A stretch of DNA of 64,000 nucleotides from Subtercola frigoramans (lineage in GTDB: Bacteria; Actinomycetota; Actinomycetes; Actinomycetales; Microbacteriaceae): the NCBI RefSeq assembly GCF_016907385.1, contig NZ_JAFBBU010000001.1:1116001-1180000 (forward strand), given 5' to 3'. A model generated the notes under the pieces. That model saw only the letters and a program-made list of their open reading frames with translations. It was not told where the DNA came from and did not search any database. Of this stretch, positions 1 to 7,762 are shown piece after piece. Made by a program: the position numbers and the translations under genes. The number at the start of each line of letters is the position of its first letter. Positions within the stretch are counted from its first letter, which is position 1.

Positions 1-2
1 AA

Positions 3-623
3 CGCGGACGCAGATCATCCCGGCCCTCGGGCGACGATCGCCAAGCGGCGATTCTCAGTACCGCCGAAAAGCTTTTGGGGGTGCGTTCGCTCGACGACAT
101 CTCGATCGAAGACCTCGCTGCCGGCGCCGGCATCTCGCGGCCTAGCTTCTACTTCTATTTCTCGTCGAAAGACGAGGTCCTGCTGGCTCTGCTCGATCAG
201 GTGATCGGCCAGGTACGGCACCGCGTCGCCGCTCTGCCCCGGGACTTCGACACCGACCCCGCAGCTGCCTGGCGGCGCTCGATCGGTGTCTTCGTCGACG
301 TCTTCACTCAGCACCGAGCAGTCGCCGCTGCCGCTATCACCGCACGCCTGCGCAACGCCGAGGTGCACGAGCTCTGGTCGAAATCCATGCAGACCTGGGT
401 CGGCTATTCGACCGAGGTCATCCTGGCCGAGCGGGCTCGGGGCGCCGCACCGGCGGGCATCGACGCCCACGAGCTCGCCGCTGCGCTCAACCTGATGAAC
501 GAGCGCGTGCTCGCCGCCGCTTTCAGCGGAGAAACACCTGGTGTCGAGCAGGGTCACGTGCTCGATGTGCTGTCGGGCATCTGGATCCGCAGCATCTACG
601 CGCAGCCTCCTGTGATCACGTGA
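3..623 (+). CDS. ethR: EthR-like TetR-family transcriptional repressor, 5' end outside the window
   Basis: The reading frame is open from the first bases, so the true start lies upstream. The first visible residues (RGRRSSRPSGDD) and the helix-turn-helix stretch AGISRPSFYFYFSSKDEVLL closely resemble mycobacterial EthR, a TetR repressor of a flavin monooxygenase gene. The ligand-binding half also matches the family, with the ALNLMNERVLAAAF segment and the LSGIWIRSIY ending. The visible part is about 206 residues against about 216 for the family, so only a few residues are missing. A degraded copy of its last 35 codons lies downstream of the adjacent toxin-antitoxin genes. Target genes cannot be seen here. 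The family is secure; the ortholog name is by similarity. Confidence 0.8.
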   Translation, partial: RGRRSSRPSGDDRQAAILSTAEKLLGVRSLDDISIEDLAAGAGISRPSFYFYFSSKDEVLLALLDQVIGQVRHRVAALPRDFDTDPAAAWRRSIGVFVDVFTQHRAVAAAAITARLRNAEVHELWSKSMQTWVGYSTEVILAERARGAAPAGIDAHELAAALNLMNERVLAAAFSGETPGVEQGHVLDVLSGIWIRSIYAQPPVIT

Positions 624-677
624 AGAGTGCCTCGATCTCTGGCGTTCGTGCGCACTTCACGGGCACGACATCCTTCG

Positions 678-707
678 TTGGCAGCGGCTGGTATGAATGG
701 TTATACT
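678..707 (+). promoter_or_regulatory. Promoter of the mazEF-like module, leaderless start
   Basis: A -35 box TTGGCA (678-683), an 18-base spacer and a -10 box TATACT (702-707) precede the antitoxin ATG at 714 by six bases, so the transcript probably starts at the ATG. The -10 lies in an imperfect palindrome (GTAT..ATAC, 691-706) that could be the autoregulatory operator usual for such modules. Confidence 0.55.
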
Positions 708-713
708 TGGAGG

Positions 714-959
714 ATGAAGACGGCAATCTCGCTTCCCAACGGCGACTTCGAGCGATTCGAACGCGTGGCCGTCAAACACGGCATGAACCGGTCGGAGTTC
801 TACCGACTCGCTGGTCAGCGGCTCGCTGACGAGCTCGAGGGTGCGTCGGAGTTGACGGCGATCGCGAACGCAGTGCTGGCGCAAACAGGTCAACCTTCGG
901 GGGATGGCGAGTTCGTGCGTGAGTCCGAGCGCGTAATGCAGGAAGGAACCGAATGGTGA
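714..959 (+). CDS. MazE-like ribbon-helix-helix antitoxin
   Basis: An 81-residue protein starting MKTAISLP and followed by FERFERVAVKHGMNRSEFYR. This is the short beta-strand plus two-helix layout of ribbon-helix-helix antitoxins of the actinobacterial MazE type. The acidic C-terminal half would wrap the toxin. The ATG at 714 was chosen because the RHH strand begins there and the -10 box sits six bases upstream; an earlier start at 627 would add residues unrelated to the family. The stop overlaps the toxin start by seven bases (ATGGTGA), so the two are translationally coupled. Autorepression through the promoter palindrome is inferred. Confidence 0.8.
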   Translation: MKTAISLPNGDFERFERVAVKHGMNRSEFYRLAGQRLADELEGASELTAIANAVLAQTGQPSGDGEFVRESERVMQEGTEW

Positions 960-1300
960 CGGCCCGCGGTGATGTGGTCTGGGTCGACTTTGGTTCACCG
1001 CGCGGGTCGGAGCCAGCGAAGGTTCGACCGGCAGTTGTAGTTCAGGAAGACTGGCTGTCGGCGACGAACATCGCCACCGTGCAGGTTGTTCCGTTGACAT
1101 CGAATGCTGGTCTCGAGGCATTTCCGGGTAACGTCCTGCTCCCCGCCGAAGCGTCGGGGCTCGAAAAGAATTCGGTAGCGGTCGTCTCCCAGGTCGGACC
1201 AGTCAGCCGTGAGTATCTCGACCCGTATCCGGCAGGCCATATCCCCGCCTACCTGCTCGCCGAGATCAGCGCAGGGATCCGTCTGGTTCTCGGACTCTAG
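953..1300 (+). CDS. MazF/PemK-family mRNA interferase toxin
   Basis: A 115-residue protein with the MazF/PemK signature: GDVVWVDFGSPRGSEPAKVR near residues 6-25, then RPAVVVQ, and VVPLTSN in the middle. Toxins of this family are sequence-specific endoribonucleases of about 110-120 residues, neutralised by the upstream antitoxin. Nothing suggests truncation. Cleavage specificity cannot be read from the sequence. The pair lies between an intact tetR gene and a degraded copy of that gene's 3' end, which suggests arrival by insertion or recombination at the tetR end. Confidence 0.85.
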   Translation: MVTARGDVVWVDFGSPRGSEPAKVRPAVVVQEDWLSATNIATVQVVPLTSNAGLEAFPGNVLLPAEASGLEKNSVAVVSQVGPVSREYLDPYPAGHIPAYLLAEISAGIRLVLGL

Positions 1301-1308
1301 CGCAAGCC

Positions 1309-1422
1309 CGTGCCTGGCTCTTCGCGAGTGCCTTCAGCGGAGAAATGCCCGCCACTGAGCGGAGTCGTGTACTCGATGTATTGTCGGGCATCTGGATCGG
1401 AGCATGTACGCAATCTTGTCGA
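1309..1422 (+). pseudogene. Degraded copy of the 3' end of the tetR (ethR-like) gene
   Basis: The frame beginning near 1309 reads AWLFASAFSGEMPATERSRV then LDVLSGIWIGACTQSC. The intact gene at 505-612 ends VLAAAFSGETPGVEQGHV then LDVLSGIWIRSIYAQP. The DNA also matches in blocks (ttcagcggagaaa, ctcgatgt, tgtcgggcatctggatc). There is no helix-turn-helix part, so this is a tail remnant. The divergence suggests either an old duplication or the original tail displaced when the toxin-antitoxin module and a replacement 3' end came in. Confidence 0.7.
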
Positions 1423-1449
1423 GACTGAGTACACGCCGGCATTTCTCCG
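1338..1449. repeat. Interrupted inverted repeat inside the tetR-tail remnant
   Basis: CGGAGAAATGCC (1338-1349) and GTGTACTC (1367-1374) recur in reverse complement as GAGTACAC (1427-1434) and GGCATTTCTCCG (1438-1449). Twenty bases pair in two blocks, with a longer spacer on the left arm. The arms could form a cruciform or mark the end of a former mobile segment. Confidence 0.55.
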
Positions 1450-1501
1450 TACAAGCCTCAGATTCGCTCGTTCTGCACATTCATATTCGGAGGTTTGAGG
1501 G

Positions 1502-1574
1502 TGGGCCCCGTCGGGCTCGAACCGACGACCCACGGATTAAAAGTCCGATGCTCTACCAACTGAGCTAGAGGCCC
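1502..1574 (-). tRNA. tRNA-Lys (anticodon UUU)
   Basis: Read on the minus strand, the 73-nt cloverleaf has acceptor arms GGGCCTC/GGGGCCC, a D-loop AGCTCAGTTGGTAGAGC, an anticodon loop CTTTTAA on a CGGA/TCCG stem (anticodon UUU), and a T-arm with GGTTCGAGCCC. The CCA end is not encoded. It sits immediately beyond the tetR-tail remnant, a typical place for past integration. Confidence 0.95.
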
Positions 1575-1739
1575 TTGCGCTCTAATCTACCGGGTTCGCG
1601 TCGGAGTTCTAAATTGGCCGGTGGCCGCACGCCCGCGGCTGCGCATTTGCCTACTGTTGGCCCGCTCACGAATTGCTCGGCTGATTCTGAAGTAACTTTG
1701 GAAGGCGCGAGAATTGCACCATCACGAAAGGGGCGCTGG

Positions 1740-2369
1740 TTGGCCGACGACTTTCACAAGCCGACGTTGTTCGCCGGTTCGACTTTTGAAGCGTTCCAGG
1801 GTGGCGAAGACCCCGCCCACATCAGCCGCCTCGCCCACGACACGGCTGCGGCGCTGCTCAGTCGGGTGCGCGCAGACCCTGACGCCGGTGTCATCGACAG
1901 GCTGATCGCCTACACCGATGTGAACGGCATCGATGCCATCGCCGAACTGTGGAGTCGATCATCCGCCCGCAGCCTGCCAGGAGCGCTGTGGCGCATCTAC
2001 CTGCTCAGGGCGCTGACGAGGCAAGACCCCGAGCAGTCGAGCTTCATCTACCAGCGGGGTGCAGACCTCTCACGCACGATCGACCCGGTCGTCGCCGGCG
2101 CACCGAATCCGACGGGTCCCGAAGAGATCACCGCGTTGGCCGACCAGATTCTGCGCGGGTTGTTCGAAGGCGACTTCGCTGTGGCGCTCGATCGCGCTGC
2201 GGCATTCTGCCGGTTGATGTCGAGCGGCTGCGCGAGCCTCGCCGACGACGCCGAAACGACGTCGGAGGAGCGGGCGACTGCATTGACGACGAGAGCGCTG
2301 CGATTCCACTCGATCGCGGCCGAACTCACCGCCTGCGCGCGGCTCTGGCGAAGCGGGAGCCTCGACTGA
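1740..2369 (+). CDS. Conserved actinobacterial protein of unknown function
   Basis: About 209 residues from a TTG start at 1740 (protein begins MADDFHKPTLFAG), chosen because AAAGGGG lies about seven bases upstream and the conserved-looking part begins there. The frame stays open to 1575, but the upstream extension looks like non-coding translation and runs to the tRNA edge. The protein is soluble, helical and has no signal peptide; it carries ELWSRSSARSLPGALWRIYL near the middle. I recall relatives in Microbacteriaceae being labelled 'RNA polymerase subunit beta', but nothing here resembles a polymerase subunit. Function unknown. Confidence 0.65.
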   Translation: MADDFHKPTLFAGSTFEAFQGGEDPAHISRLAHDTAAALLSRVRADPDAGVIDRLIAYTDVNGIDAIAELWSRSSARSLPGALWRIYLLRALTRQDPEQSSFIYQRGADLSRTIDPVVAGAPNPTGPEEITALADQILRGLFEGDFAVALDRAAAFCRLMSSGCASLADDAETTSEERATALTTRALRFHSIAAELTACARLWRSGSLD

Positions 2370-2526
2370 TGTTCGCTCACCGCGCACTGTGAGCGCCCAT
2401 GGCTGATCACTTGATAAACTGTTTCAGCCGGGCCGCAGTAACCCCGGGCTCCAAATTTAGCCGCCCAGAGCGGCCTCGCGCCGAGAGGCGTTTCTGCGGC
2501 CCGGTATCTCCAGCTGGCGGCGCTCG

Positions 2527-2925
2527 GTGAACGTGTTCCGTTTCGCCGCCATCTTCTGGGCTGTTCTCGCGCTCGCACTGAACGCCTACATCCACTTCAC
2601 TCTCGCGCCCGGCGTCTCGACCGTCGAGGGTGCGCTGATGAGCCTCAGCACGCTCTATCTGATCGAAGCGGCCGTCAATGTGCTTGCGGCGATTCTGCTC
2701 GTTGTGAGGCCGCGGGTGTGGACCGCCGTCTTCGCGATCCTGGTCGCGCTCGCCGGTCTCGCCATACTCGTGGCATCGGTATGGATGCCCGTGCACCTGC
2801 CATTCGGGCTGCCGATGGTGCCCATGAGCTCATGGACCACGGAGAAGGCGGTCTCTGCCGCCGCCCAGTTCCTGGTGCTGTTCAGTGGCTCGATCATCGC
2901 TGTCACGGGTCGGCCCCGCACGTAG
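2527..2925 (+). CDS. Small four-helix membrane protein, unknown function
   Basis: About 132 residues from a GTG start at 2527 (a second GTG at 2533 is equally possible). Four hydrophobic segments are visible: residues about 4-24, 42-60, 66-86 and 108-126, with few charges between them. The layout resembles small actinobacterial integral membrane proteins without an assigned role. It lies upstream of sigK on the same strand with about 97 bases between, so co-transcription is possible but not shown. No catalytic motif was recognised. Confidence 0.65.
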   Translation: MNVFRFAAIFWAVLALALNAYIHFTLAPGVSTVEGALMSLSTLYLIEAAVNVLAAILLVVRPRVWTAVFAILVALAGLAILVASVWMPVHLPFGLPMVPMSSWTTEKAVSAAAQFLVLFSGSIIAVTGRPRT

Positions 2926-3022
2926 CTCGAACGGACACCTACCAATCCGCGTGAACCGTGGCTCCGAATGATAGTTGTCAAGAGCAACACCCATTAAACA
3001 TCTCGTGAGGCGCAAACCTGAC

Positions 3023-3616
3023 ATGCTTAAGCTTGTGACCCACCAGAGCGAAGACGATGATCCTGTCCAGGAGACGAGTCTCGACACTCTGCTGGAGAGG
3101 ATTGCAACAGCAGACCAGCGAGCGTTCTCTGAGTTGTACGACCGGGTATCCCCCCGGGTGATGGGTTTGGTCAGGCGATTGCTGGTGGATCCGGCGCAGT
3201 CAGAAGAGGTGACCCAGGAGATCTTCCTGGAGATCTGGAAGACCGCGAACAGATTCGACACTGATCGTGGCGCGGCGATGTCGTGGATCCTCACGATGAC
3301 CCACCGACGTGCCGTGGACCGGGTGCGAGCTTCGCAGTCGGGGCACGATCGCGACCTGAAGATCGGCATCAGGGACATTGAACGCGAATACGACCAGGTC
3401 TCTGAAACCGTCGAGATCCGAATCGAACATGAAAGGGTGAAGAAGGCCATGGGCCAGTTGACAGAACTGCAGCGTCAGGCCATCTCCCTCGCCTACTATG
3501 GCGGCTACAGTCACAGTGAGGTTGCGGAGTTGCTGCACGTACCGGTGGGCACTGTGAAGACGCGGCTGCGCGACGGAATGATCCGCCTCCGCGACGAGAT
3601 GGGCGTGGCAAAATGA
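3023..3616 (+). CDS. sigK: ECF RNA polymerase sigma factor SigK
   Basis: About 197 residues. The sigma-70 region 2 core (FSELYDRVSPRVMGL through MSWILTMTHRRAVDRVR) and region 4 (AISLAYYGGYSHSEVAELLH then VPVGTVKTRLRDG) are both present, with the spacing of ECF factors of the SigK group. The following gene, overlapping by four bases (ATGA), is its RskA anti-sigma factor, which supports the SigK name. The start is uncertain: ATG 3023 was chosen, while TTG 2975 would add 16 residues and GTG 3034 would remove a few. In mycobacteria this system responds to redox and membrane proteolysis; that role is only inferred here. Confidence 0.88.
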   Translation: MLKLVTHQSEDDDPVQETSLDTLLERIATADQRAFSELYDRVSPRVMGLVRRLLVDPAQSEEVTQEIFLEIWKTANRFDTDRGAAMSWILTMTHRRAVDRVRASQSGHDRDLKIGIRDIEREYDQVSETVEIRIEHERVKKAMGQLTELQRQAISLAYYGGYSHSEVAELLHVPVGTVKTRLRDGMIRLRDEMGVAK

Positions 3617-4449
3617 CCCACGATGAGTTCTACCTCCTGTCGGGCGCGTACGCCCTCGACGCCCTGAGCCTTGAAGAGAAGGCGGTTTTCGAGACGGCTC
3701 TGGCCGAATCGCCCGAGCTTGCACTCGAAGCCGATGAGCTCGCTGCGACTGCAGCTCTGCTTGCCCTCTCGGCGGTGCCGGTACAGCCCCCCGCGTCGCT
3801 GAAGGCGTCAGTGATGGCGCAGCTTGCCACCACGCCCCAGGATTCGCGCCAGGAATCGTCGATCCGCCACGGGGCCACGCCCGATACGAGTGTTGCTGCG
3901 ATTTCGGCCATCGCCGGGCATCCGGCAGCCGGTTTGTCGACCACCGAATCACCTGCAGCACTGAAGGCCCGCTCACGCTGGTTCACCCGGCCCGCCGGAA
4001 TCCTGGTCGCCGCGGCTGCGGCCGTCGCGCTCTTCGTCGGCGGTGGCTTCGTCGGCACAGCACTGACCCAGAGCGGCAGTAACAGCTCGCAGGATGCCTC
4101 GGCCAGCGCACTGGCCGAGCTCTACGCAGCCTCCGACGTGCAGAGCGCCCACAGCACCATCGAGGGCGGGGGAGAAGCCACCGTCATGTGGTCGAGCCGC
4201 CTGGCGAAGTCTGCGGTGATCGCGCAGGGCCTCGCTTCGCTTCCGTCGTCGAAGACCTATGAGGCGTGGTACATCAACGGTTCCACGGTCACCCCGGCCG
4301 GCACGTTCACACCCGGCGGCGACAACACCACCTGGCACGTGCTCAGCGGCAAGATGGCTCCCGGAGACACCGTGGGCGTCACCGTCGAACCGGCCGGCGG
4401 CTCACAGGCCCCAACGACGACTCCGATCATCTCCGTCTCCAGCAGCTGA
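3613..4449 (+). CDS. rskA: Anti-sigma-K factor RskA
   Basis: A 278-residue single-pass membrane protein. The N-terminal cytoplasmic domain (about residues 1-75, MTHDEFYLLSGAYALDALSL) is the sigma-binding type. One transmembrane segment follows at about 121-143 (AGILVAAAAAVALFVGGGF). The extracellular RskA domain carries the characteristic YEAWYINGSTVTPAGTF and ends in a Ser/Thr-rich tail. It overlaps sigK by four bases, so the partners are made together. Regulated proteolysis of RskA would release SigK; that mechanism is known for the family and not visible here. Confidence 0.9.
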   Translation: MTHDEFYLLSGAYALDALSLEEKAVFETALAESPELALEADELAATAALLALSAVPVQPPASLKASVMAQLATTPQDSRQESSIRHGATPDTSVAAISAIAGHPAAGLSTTESPAALKARSRWFTRPAGILVAAAAAVALFVGGGFVGTALTQSGSNSSQDASASALAELYAASDVQSAHSTIEGGGEATVMWSSRLAKSAVIAQGLASLPSSKTYEAWYINGSTVTPAGTFTPGGDNTTWHVLSGKMAPGDTVGVTVEPAGGSQAPTTTPIISVSSS

Positions 4450-4470
4450 GCAACGCACCGCTTCGGAAAA

Positions 4471-4507
4471 CGAAAGAACCGGCGCATCCGGAGCACCGGT
4501 TCTTTCG
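4471..4507. terminator. Bidirectional terminator between rskA and pstB
   Basis: CGAAAGAACCGG (4471-4482) pairs perfectly with CCGGTTCTTTCG (4496-4507) over a 13-base loop, between two convergent genes. A short T-rich stretch is inside the stem rather than after it, which is common for actinobacterial bidirectional terminators. Confidence 0.75.
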
Positions 4508-4528
4508 TGGGGCGATGGATGCCCGGGC

Positions 4529-5308
4529 TTAGCCGAAGCGGCCGCTGACGTAGTCCTCGGTCTCCTTCATCGACGGGCTGCCGAAGATGGTGGTCGTGTC
4601 GTTGTACTCGATGAGCTTGCCTGGTTTGCCGGTACCCGCGATGTTGAAGAACGCGGTGCGGTCGGAGACGCGGCTCGCCTGCTGCATGTTGTGGGTCACG
4701 ATCACGATCGTGTAGTCCTCTTTGAGCTCGGTGATGAGGTCTTCGATCGCCAGGGTCGAAATGGGGTCGAGGGCCGAGCAGGGCTCGTCCATCAGCAGCA
4801 CGTCGGGGGAGACGGTGATGGCACGGGCGATGCACAGGCGCTGCTGCTGCCCGCCCGAGAGCCCGCCGCCGGGGAGGTTCAGGCGGTCTTTGACCTCGTT
4901 CCAGAGGTTGGCGCCGCGAAGGCCCTTCTCGACGAGATCATCGCCGTCTGCCTTGGTGAGGCGTTTGTTGTTCAGCTTGAGGCCGGCGAGCACGTTGTCG
5001 CGAATCGACATCGTCGGGAACGGGTTCGCGCGCTGGAACACCATTCCGACCTGCCGGCGAACCATCACCGGGTCGACCCCGGGGTCGTAGAGGTTGTTGC
5101 CGTCGATCAGAACCTCACCTTTGACGTGGGCACCCGGAATCACTTCGTGCATGCGATTGAGCGTGCGCAGGAAGGTCGACTTGCCGCAGCCGGAGGGCCC
5201 GATGAAGGCCGTGACCGTGCGGGGTTCGATGGTGATCGTCACTCCTTCGACAGCGAGAAAGTCGCTGTAGTAGACGTTGAGATCGTTGACTTCGATTCGC
5301 TTCGACAC
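4529..5308 (-). CDS. pstB: Phosphate ABC transporter ATP-binding protein PstB
   Basis: A 259-residue ABC ATPase with Walker [10 protein letters not shown] near residue 33, the Q-loop region, signature LSGGQQQR, Walker B LLMDEP and the switch His in IVTHNM. The [20 protein letters not shown] start and [20 protein letters not shown] segment are typical of PstB. It is the last gene of pstS-pstC-pstA-pstB. The complex imports inorganic phosphate at the expense of ATP. Expression is likely controlled from the PHO-type repeat upstream of pstS. Confidence 0.96.
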   Translation of the reverse strand: MSKRIEVNDLNVYYSDFLAVEGVTITIEPRTVTAFIGPSGCGKSTFLRTLNRMHEVIPGAHVKGEVLIDGNNLYDPGVDPVMVRRQVGMVFQRANPFPTMSIRDNVLAGLKLNNKRLTKADGDDLVEKGLRGANLWNEVKDRLNLPGGGLSGGQQQRLCIARAITVSPDVLLMDEPCSALDPISTLAIEDLITELKEDYTIVIVTHNMQQASRVSDRTAFFNIAGTGKPGKLIEYNDTTTIFGSPSMKETEDYVSGRFG

Positions 5309-5383
5309 AGTGTTCCTTCTACAGGTATTCGGGGAGCAGAGAAATGGCAGGGGTGCCCGAGCGAGCCGGCTTGCGGGCGGGGG

Positions 5384-6484
5384 TCACCGCATGCCCTTGG
5401 GGGCGAAGATCTTCGCGACCACGCGGGCGATGAGGTTCAGGATGACCACCAGCAGAACGAGCAACAAAGCGGCACCCCATGCAGAGGCGTTCGACGCGGC
5501 GATGTCTTTGCCGGGGAACGCGTAGCCCGTGTAGGCGAGCACCGGCAGGGTCTGCATCGGGCCGTCGAACGGGTTCGCGTTGAAGTTGTCGGTGAAGCTT
5601 GCCGCAAGGAAGATGGGTGCTGTCTCGCCGATGACCCGCGCGACGGCGAGCATGATGCCCGTGATCAGGCCGGCGATGGCGGTCGGAAGCACGATCTTCA
5701 CGATGGTCGAGAACTTCGACACCCCGAGCGCGTACGAGGCTTCGCGCAGGTCGCCCGGCACGAGTCGCAGCATCTCCTCGCACGCACGAACGACCGTCGG
5801 AATCATCAGCACGGACAGGGCTACCGATGCCGAGAAGCCGCTGAAGGCTTTGGGCCCGACGATGATCGAGAACAGAGAGAACGCGAACAGGCCGGCCACG
5901 ATCGAGGGGATGCCCGTCATCACGTCGACCAGAAAGGTCACTGTCCGGGCGAGCCACTGTTTCGGAAGCGCGTACTCGACGAGGTAGATCGAGGTGAACA
6001 GTCCGATCGGAATCGAGATGAGCGCCGCGATCCCGGTGATGATCAGAGTTCCGACGATGGCCTGCAGGGCACCGGGGGTCTGCGTCACCTCGAGTGTGTC
6101 CGGGTTGAAGCTCGACGTGCCTGTCTGGGTGATGAAACTCCAGCTGAGCTGCCCGATTCCCTGCGCGACGACGGTGGCCAGTGTGGAGACCAGCGGAATG
6201 AGCGCCAGCAGGAAGGCCACCGTGACAAGACCCCGAACCAGGCGGTCGGTCGCCTTGCGCCGGTTCTCGACGACGACCGACAGGATGCCCAACGCAACGA
6301 GATACACGATGGCAGTCAGCACGAGCCAGCTGACAACGTTGAAGCCGATCAGCAGCAGGAGCAGTGCACTGACGAGGGCAGCGGCACCGAGAACGTACAG
6401 TTCGACGAAGCGCGGAAGCTGGCCCGTGGTCAGCGAGTTGCCGACGGGCCCTGATGGCTTCACGCGCGGGCTGAGGGCGGTCAA
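5384..6484 (-). CDS. pstA: Phosphate ABC transporter permease PstA
   Basis: A 366-residue permease with several transmembrane segments. The permease coupling motif is in EEMLRLVPGDLREASYALG, and IPIGLFTSIYLVEYA and MTGIPSIVAGLFAFSL are PstA hallmarks. The start is a TTG at 6484 that overlaps the pstC stop (TTGA), so translation is coupled. It is longer than many PstA proteins because of an N-terminal stretch (about residues 1-110) holding extra hydrophobic helices, a form seen in actinobacteria. PstA and PstC together form the membrane channel. Confidence 0.93.
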   Translation of the reverse strand: MTALSPRVKPSGPVGNSLTTGQLPRFVELYVLGAAALVSALLLLLIGFNVVSWLVLTAIVYLVALGILSVVVENRRKATDRLVRGLVTVAFLLALIPLVSTLATVVAQGIGQLSWSFITQTGTSSFNPDTLEVTQTPGALQAIVGTLIITGIAALISIPIGLFTSIYLVEYALPKQWLARTVTFLVDVMTGIPSIVAGLFAFSLFSIIVGPKAFSGFSASVALSVLMIPTVVRACEEMLRLVPGDLREASYALGVSKFSTIVKIVLPTAIAGLITGIMLAVARVIGETAPIFLAASFTDNFNANPFDGPMQTLPVLAYTGYAFPGKDIAASNASAWGAALLLVLLVVILNLIARVVAKIFAPKGMR

Positions 6485-7698
6485 TATCTCGCTCCTTCGA
6501 TGTCTTCTTCGGGCGTCGGGCCTTCATCGTCGATGATTCCCACGCGCCCTGGTCCGGCTACCACGTCGATGGCGGTGGCCGAGGCGAAATCGCCCGCCGG
6601 AACGCGACTGAGGGGGCCTGGCGTGAGTGGTGCCGCCTTGCCCTTCTTCCGTTTGCCCCGCTTGCCGCTGACGATCACCCGGGCGATCGAGTTGACGGCC
6701 AGCGAGATGACGAACAGCATGAGGCCGGTACCGATGAGCGCGTCGCGCTGCAGGGTCGTGGCGATGGGGAAGTTCAGGGCGATGTTGGCGGCGATGGTCT
6801 GCGAGTTCTGGCCCTCGGTGATGAGGCGGACCGAGACGAGAATGGCGGGCGAGATGATGAGGGCGATCGCCATGGTCTCACCCAGGGCCCGGCCGAGGCC
6901 GAGCAGGGTGGCACTCACGATGCCCGACTTGGCGTAGGGGAACACCGAGAGGCGGATCATCTCCCAGCGCGTTGCACCGAGCGCAAGGGCGGCTTCTTCG
7001 TGCAGGCGCGGCGTCTGCAGGAAGATCTCGCGCGAGATCGAGGTGATGATCGGCAGGATCATGACGGCCAGCACCAGCGCGCCCGCAAGAATGGTCGATC
7101 CTGTCGTGGTGACCGGGCCGCCGAAGAGGGGGATCCAGCCGAGGTTCGCGCTCAGCCAGTCAGACAACGGCAGCAGGAAGGGGCGGATCACGATGATGCC
7201 CCACAGGCCGAAGACGATCGATGGCACTGCAGCGAGCAGATCGACCAGGTAGCCGAGGATGCTCGCCAGCCGCCGCGGCGCATAGTGGGAGATGAACAGG
7301 GCGATGCCGATGCCGACCGGTGCGCCGAACAGCAGGGCGATTGCGGCCGACCAGAGTGTTCCCCAGATCAGCGGGCCGACGTAGGACCAGAAATTGGGGA
7401 ACCCGGCGGTGGGCCCGGTGTTGAGCTGGGGGTCGGTCTGCCAGTCGGCGACGATTGCGGGAATGGCCGAGATGATGAGGAACAGGGCCACCCCGGCGAG
7501 GATGATCATGATGAGCACGGCGGAGCCGGTGCTCAGGAACCGAAAGATGAAGTCTCCGGGCCTGATGCGGGTGGAGCGCCCGATGGCGGCAGCGTCGTGT
7601 CGATCGCTACCGCCATCGGGCGGGGTGGAGCTGGTGGTCTGTGCCGACCTGCCGGACGGGCTTTCAGGAGCAGAGTGCACTGAGGTTCTGTTGCTCAC
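6481..7698 (-). CDS. pstC: Phosphate ABC transporter permease PstC
   Basis: A 405-residue permease. A polar, disordered N-terminus (about 50 residues) precedes the first transmembrane helix (SAVLIMIILAGVALFLIISA). The coupling segment LHEEAALALGATRWEMIRL and the conserved VDLLAAVPSIVFGLWGI are typical of PstC. An unusual C-terminal tail of about 65 residues rich in Lys/Arg and then acidic residues follows the last helix, probably cytoplasmic. Overlap with pstA and a 64-base gap to pstS indicate a single operon. Confidence 0.93.
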   Translation of the reverse strand: MSNRTSVHSAPESPSGRSAQTTSSTPPDGGSDRHDAAAIGRSTRIRPGDFIFRFLSTGSAVLIMIILAGVALFLIISAIPAIVADWQTDPQLNTGPTAGFPNFWSYVGPLIWGTLWSAAIALLFGAPVGIGIALFISHYAPRRLASILGYLVDLLAAVPSIVFGLWGIIVIRPFLLPLSDWLSANLGWIPLFGGPVTTTGSTILAGALVLAVMILPIITSISREIFLQTPRLHEEAALALGATRWEMIRLSVFPYAKSGIVSATLLGLGRALGETMAIALIISPAILVSVRLITEGQNSQTIAANIALNFPIATTLQRDALIGTGLMLFVISLAVNSIARVIVSGKRGKRKKGKAAPLTPGPLSRVPAGDFASATAIDVVAGPGRVGIIDDEGPTPEEDIEGARY

Positions 7699-7762
7699 AG
7701 CGTTCTTTCTTGAGAGTTCGTGCCGACGGGCGGGCGGTGATCAGACCGGATGTCTCAGAGTA

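Noticed and set aside
4259..6454. A 731-codon open frame on the plus strand across rskA, pstB and pstA
   Set aside because: It is antisense to well-supported genes, its translation is Arg/Gly/Asp-rich low complexity typical of the mirror frame of high-GC genes, and it has no family match.
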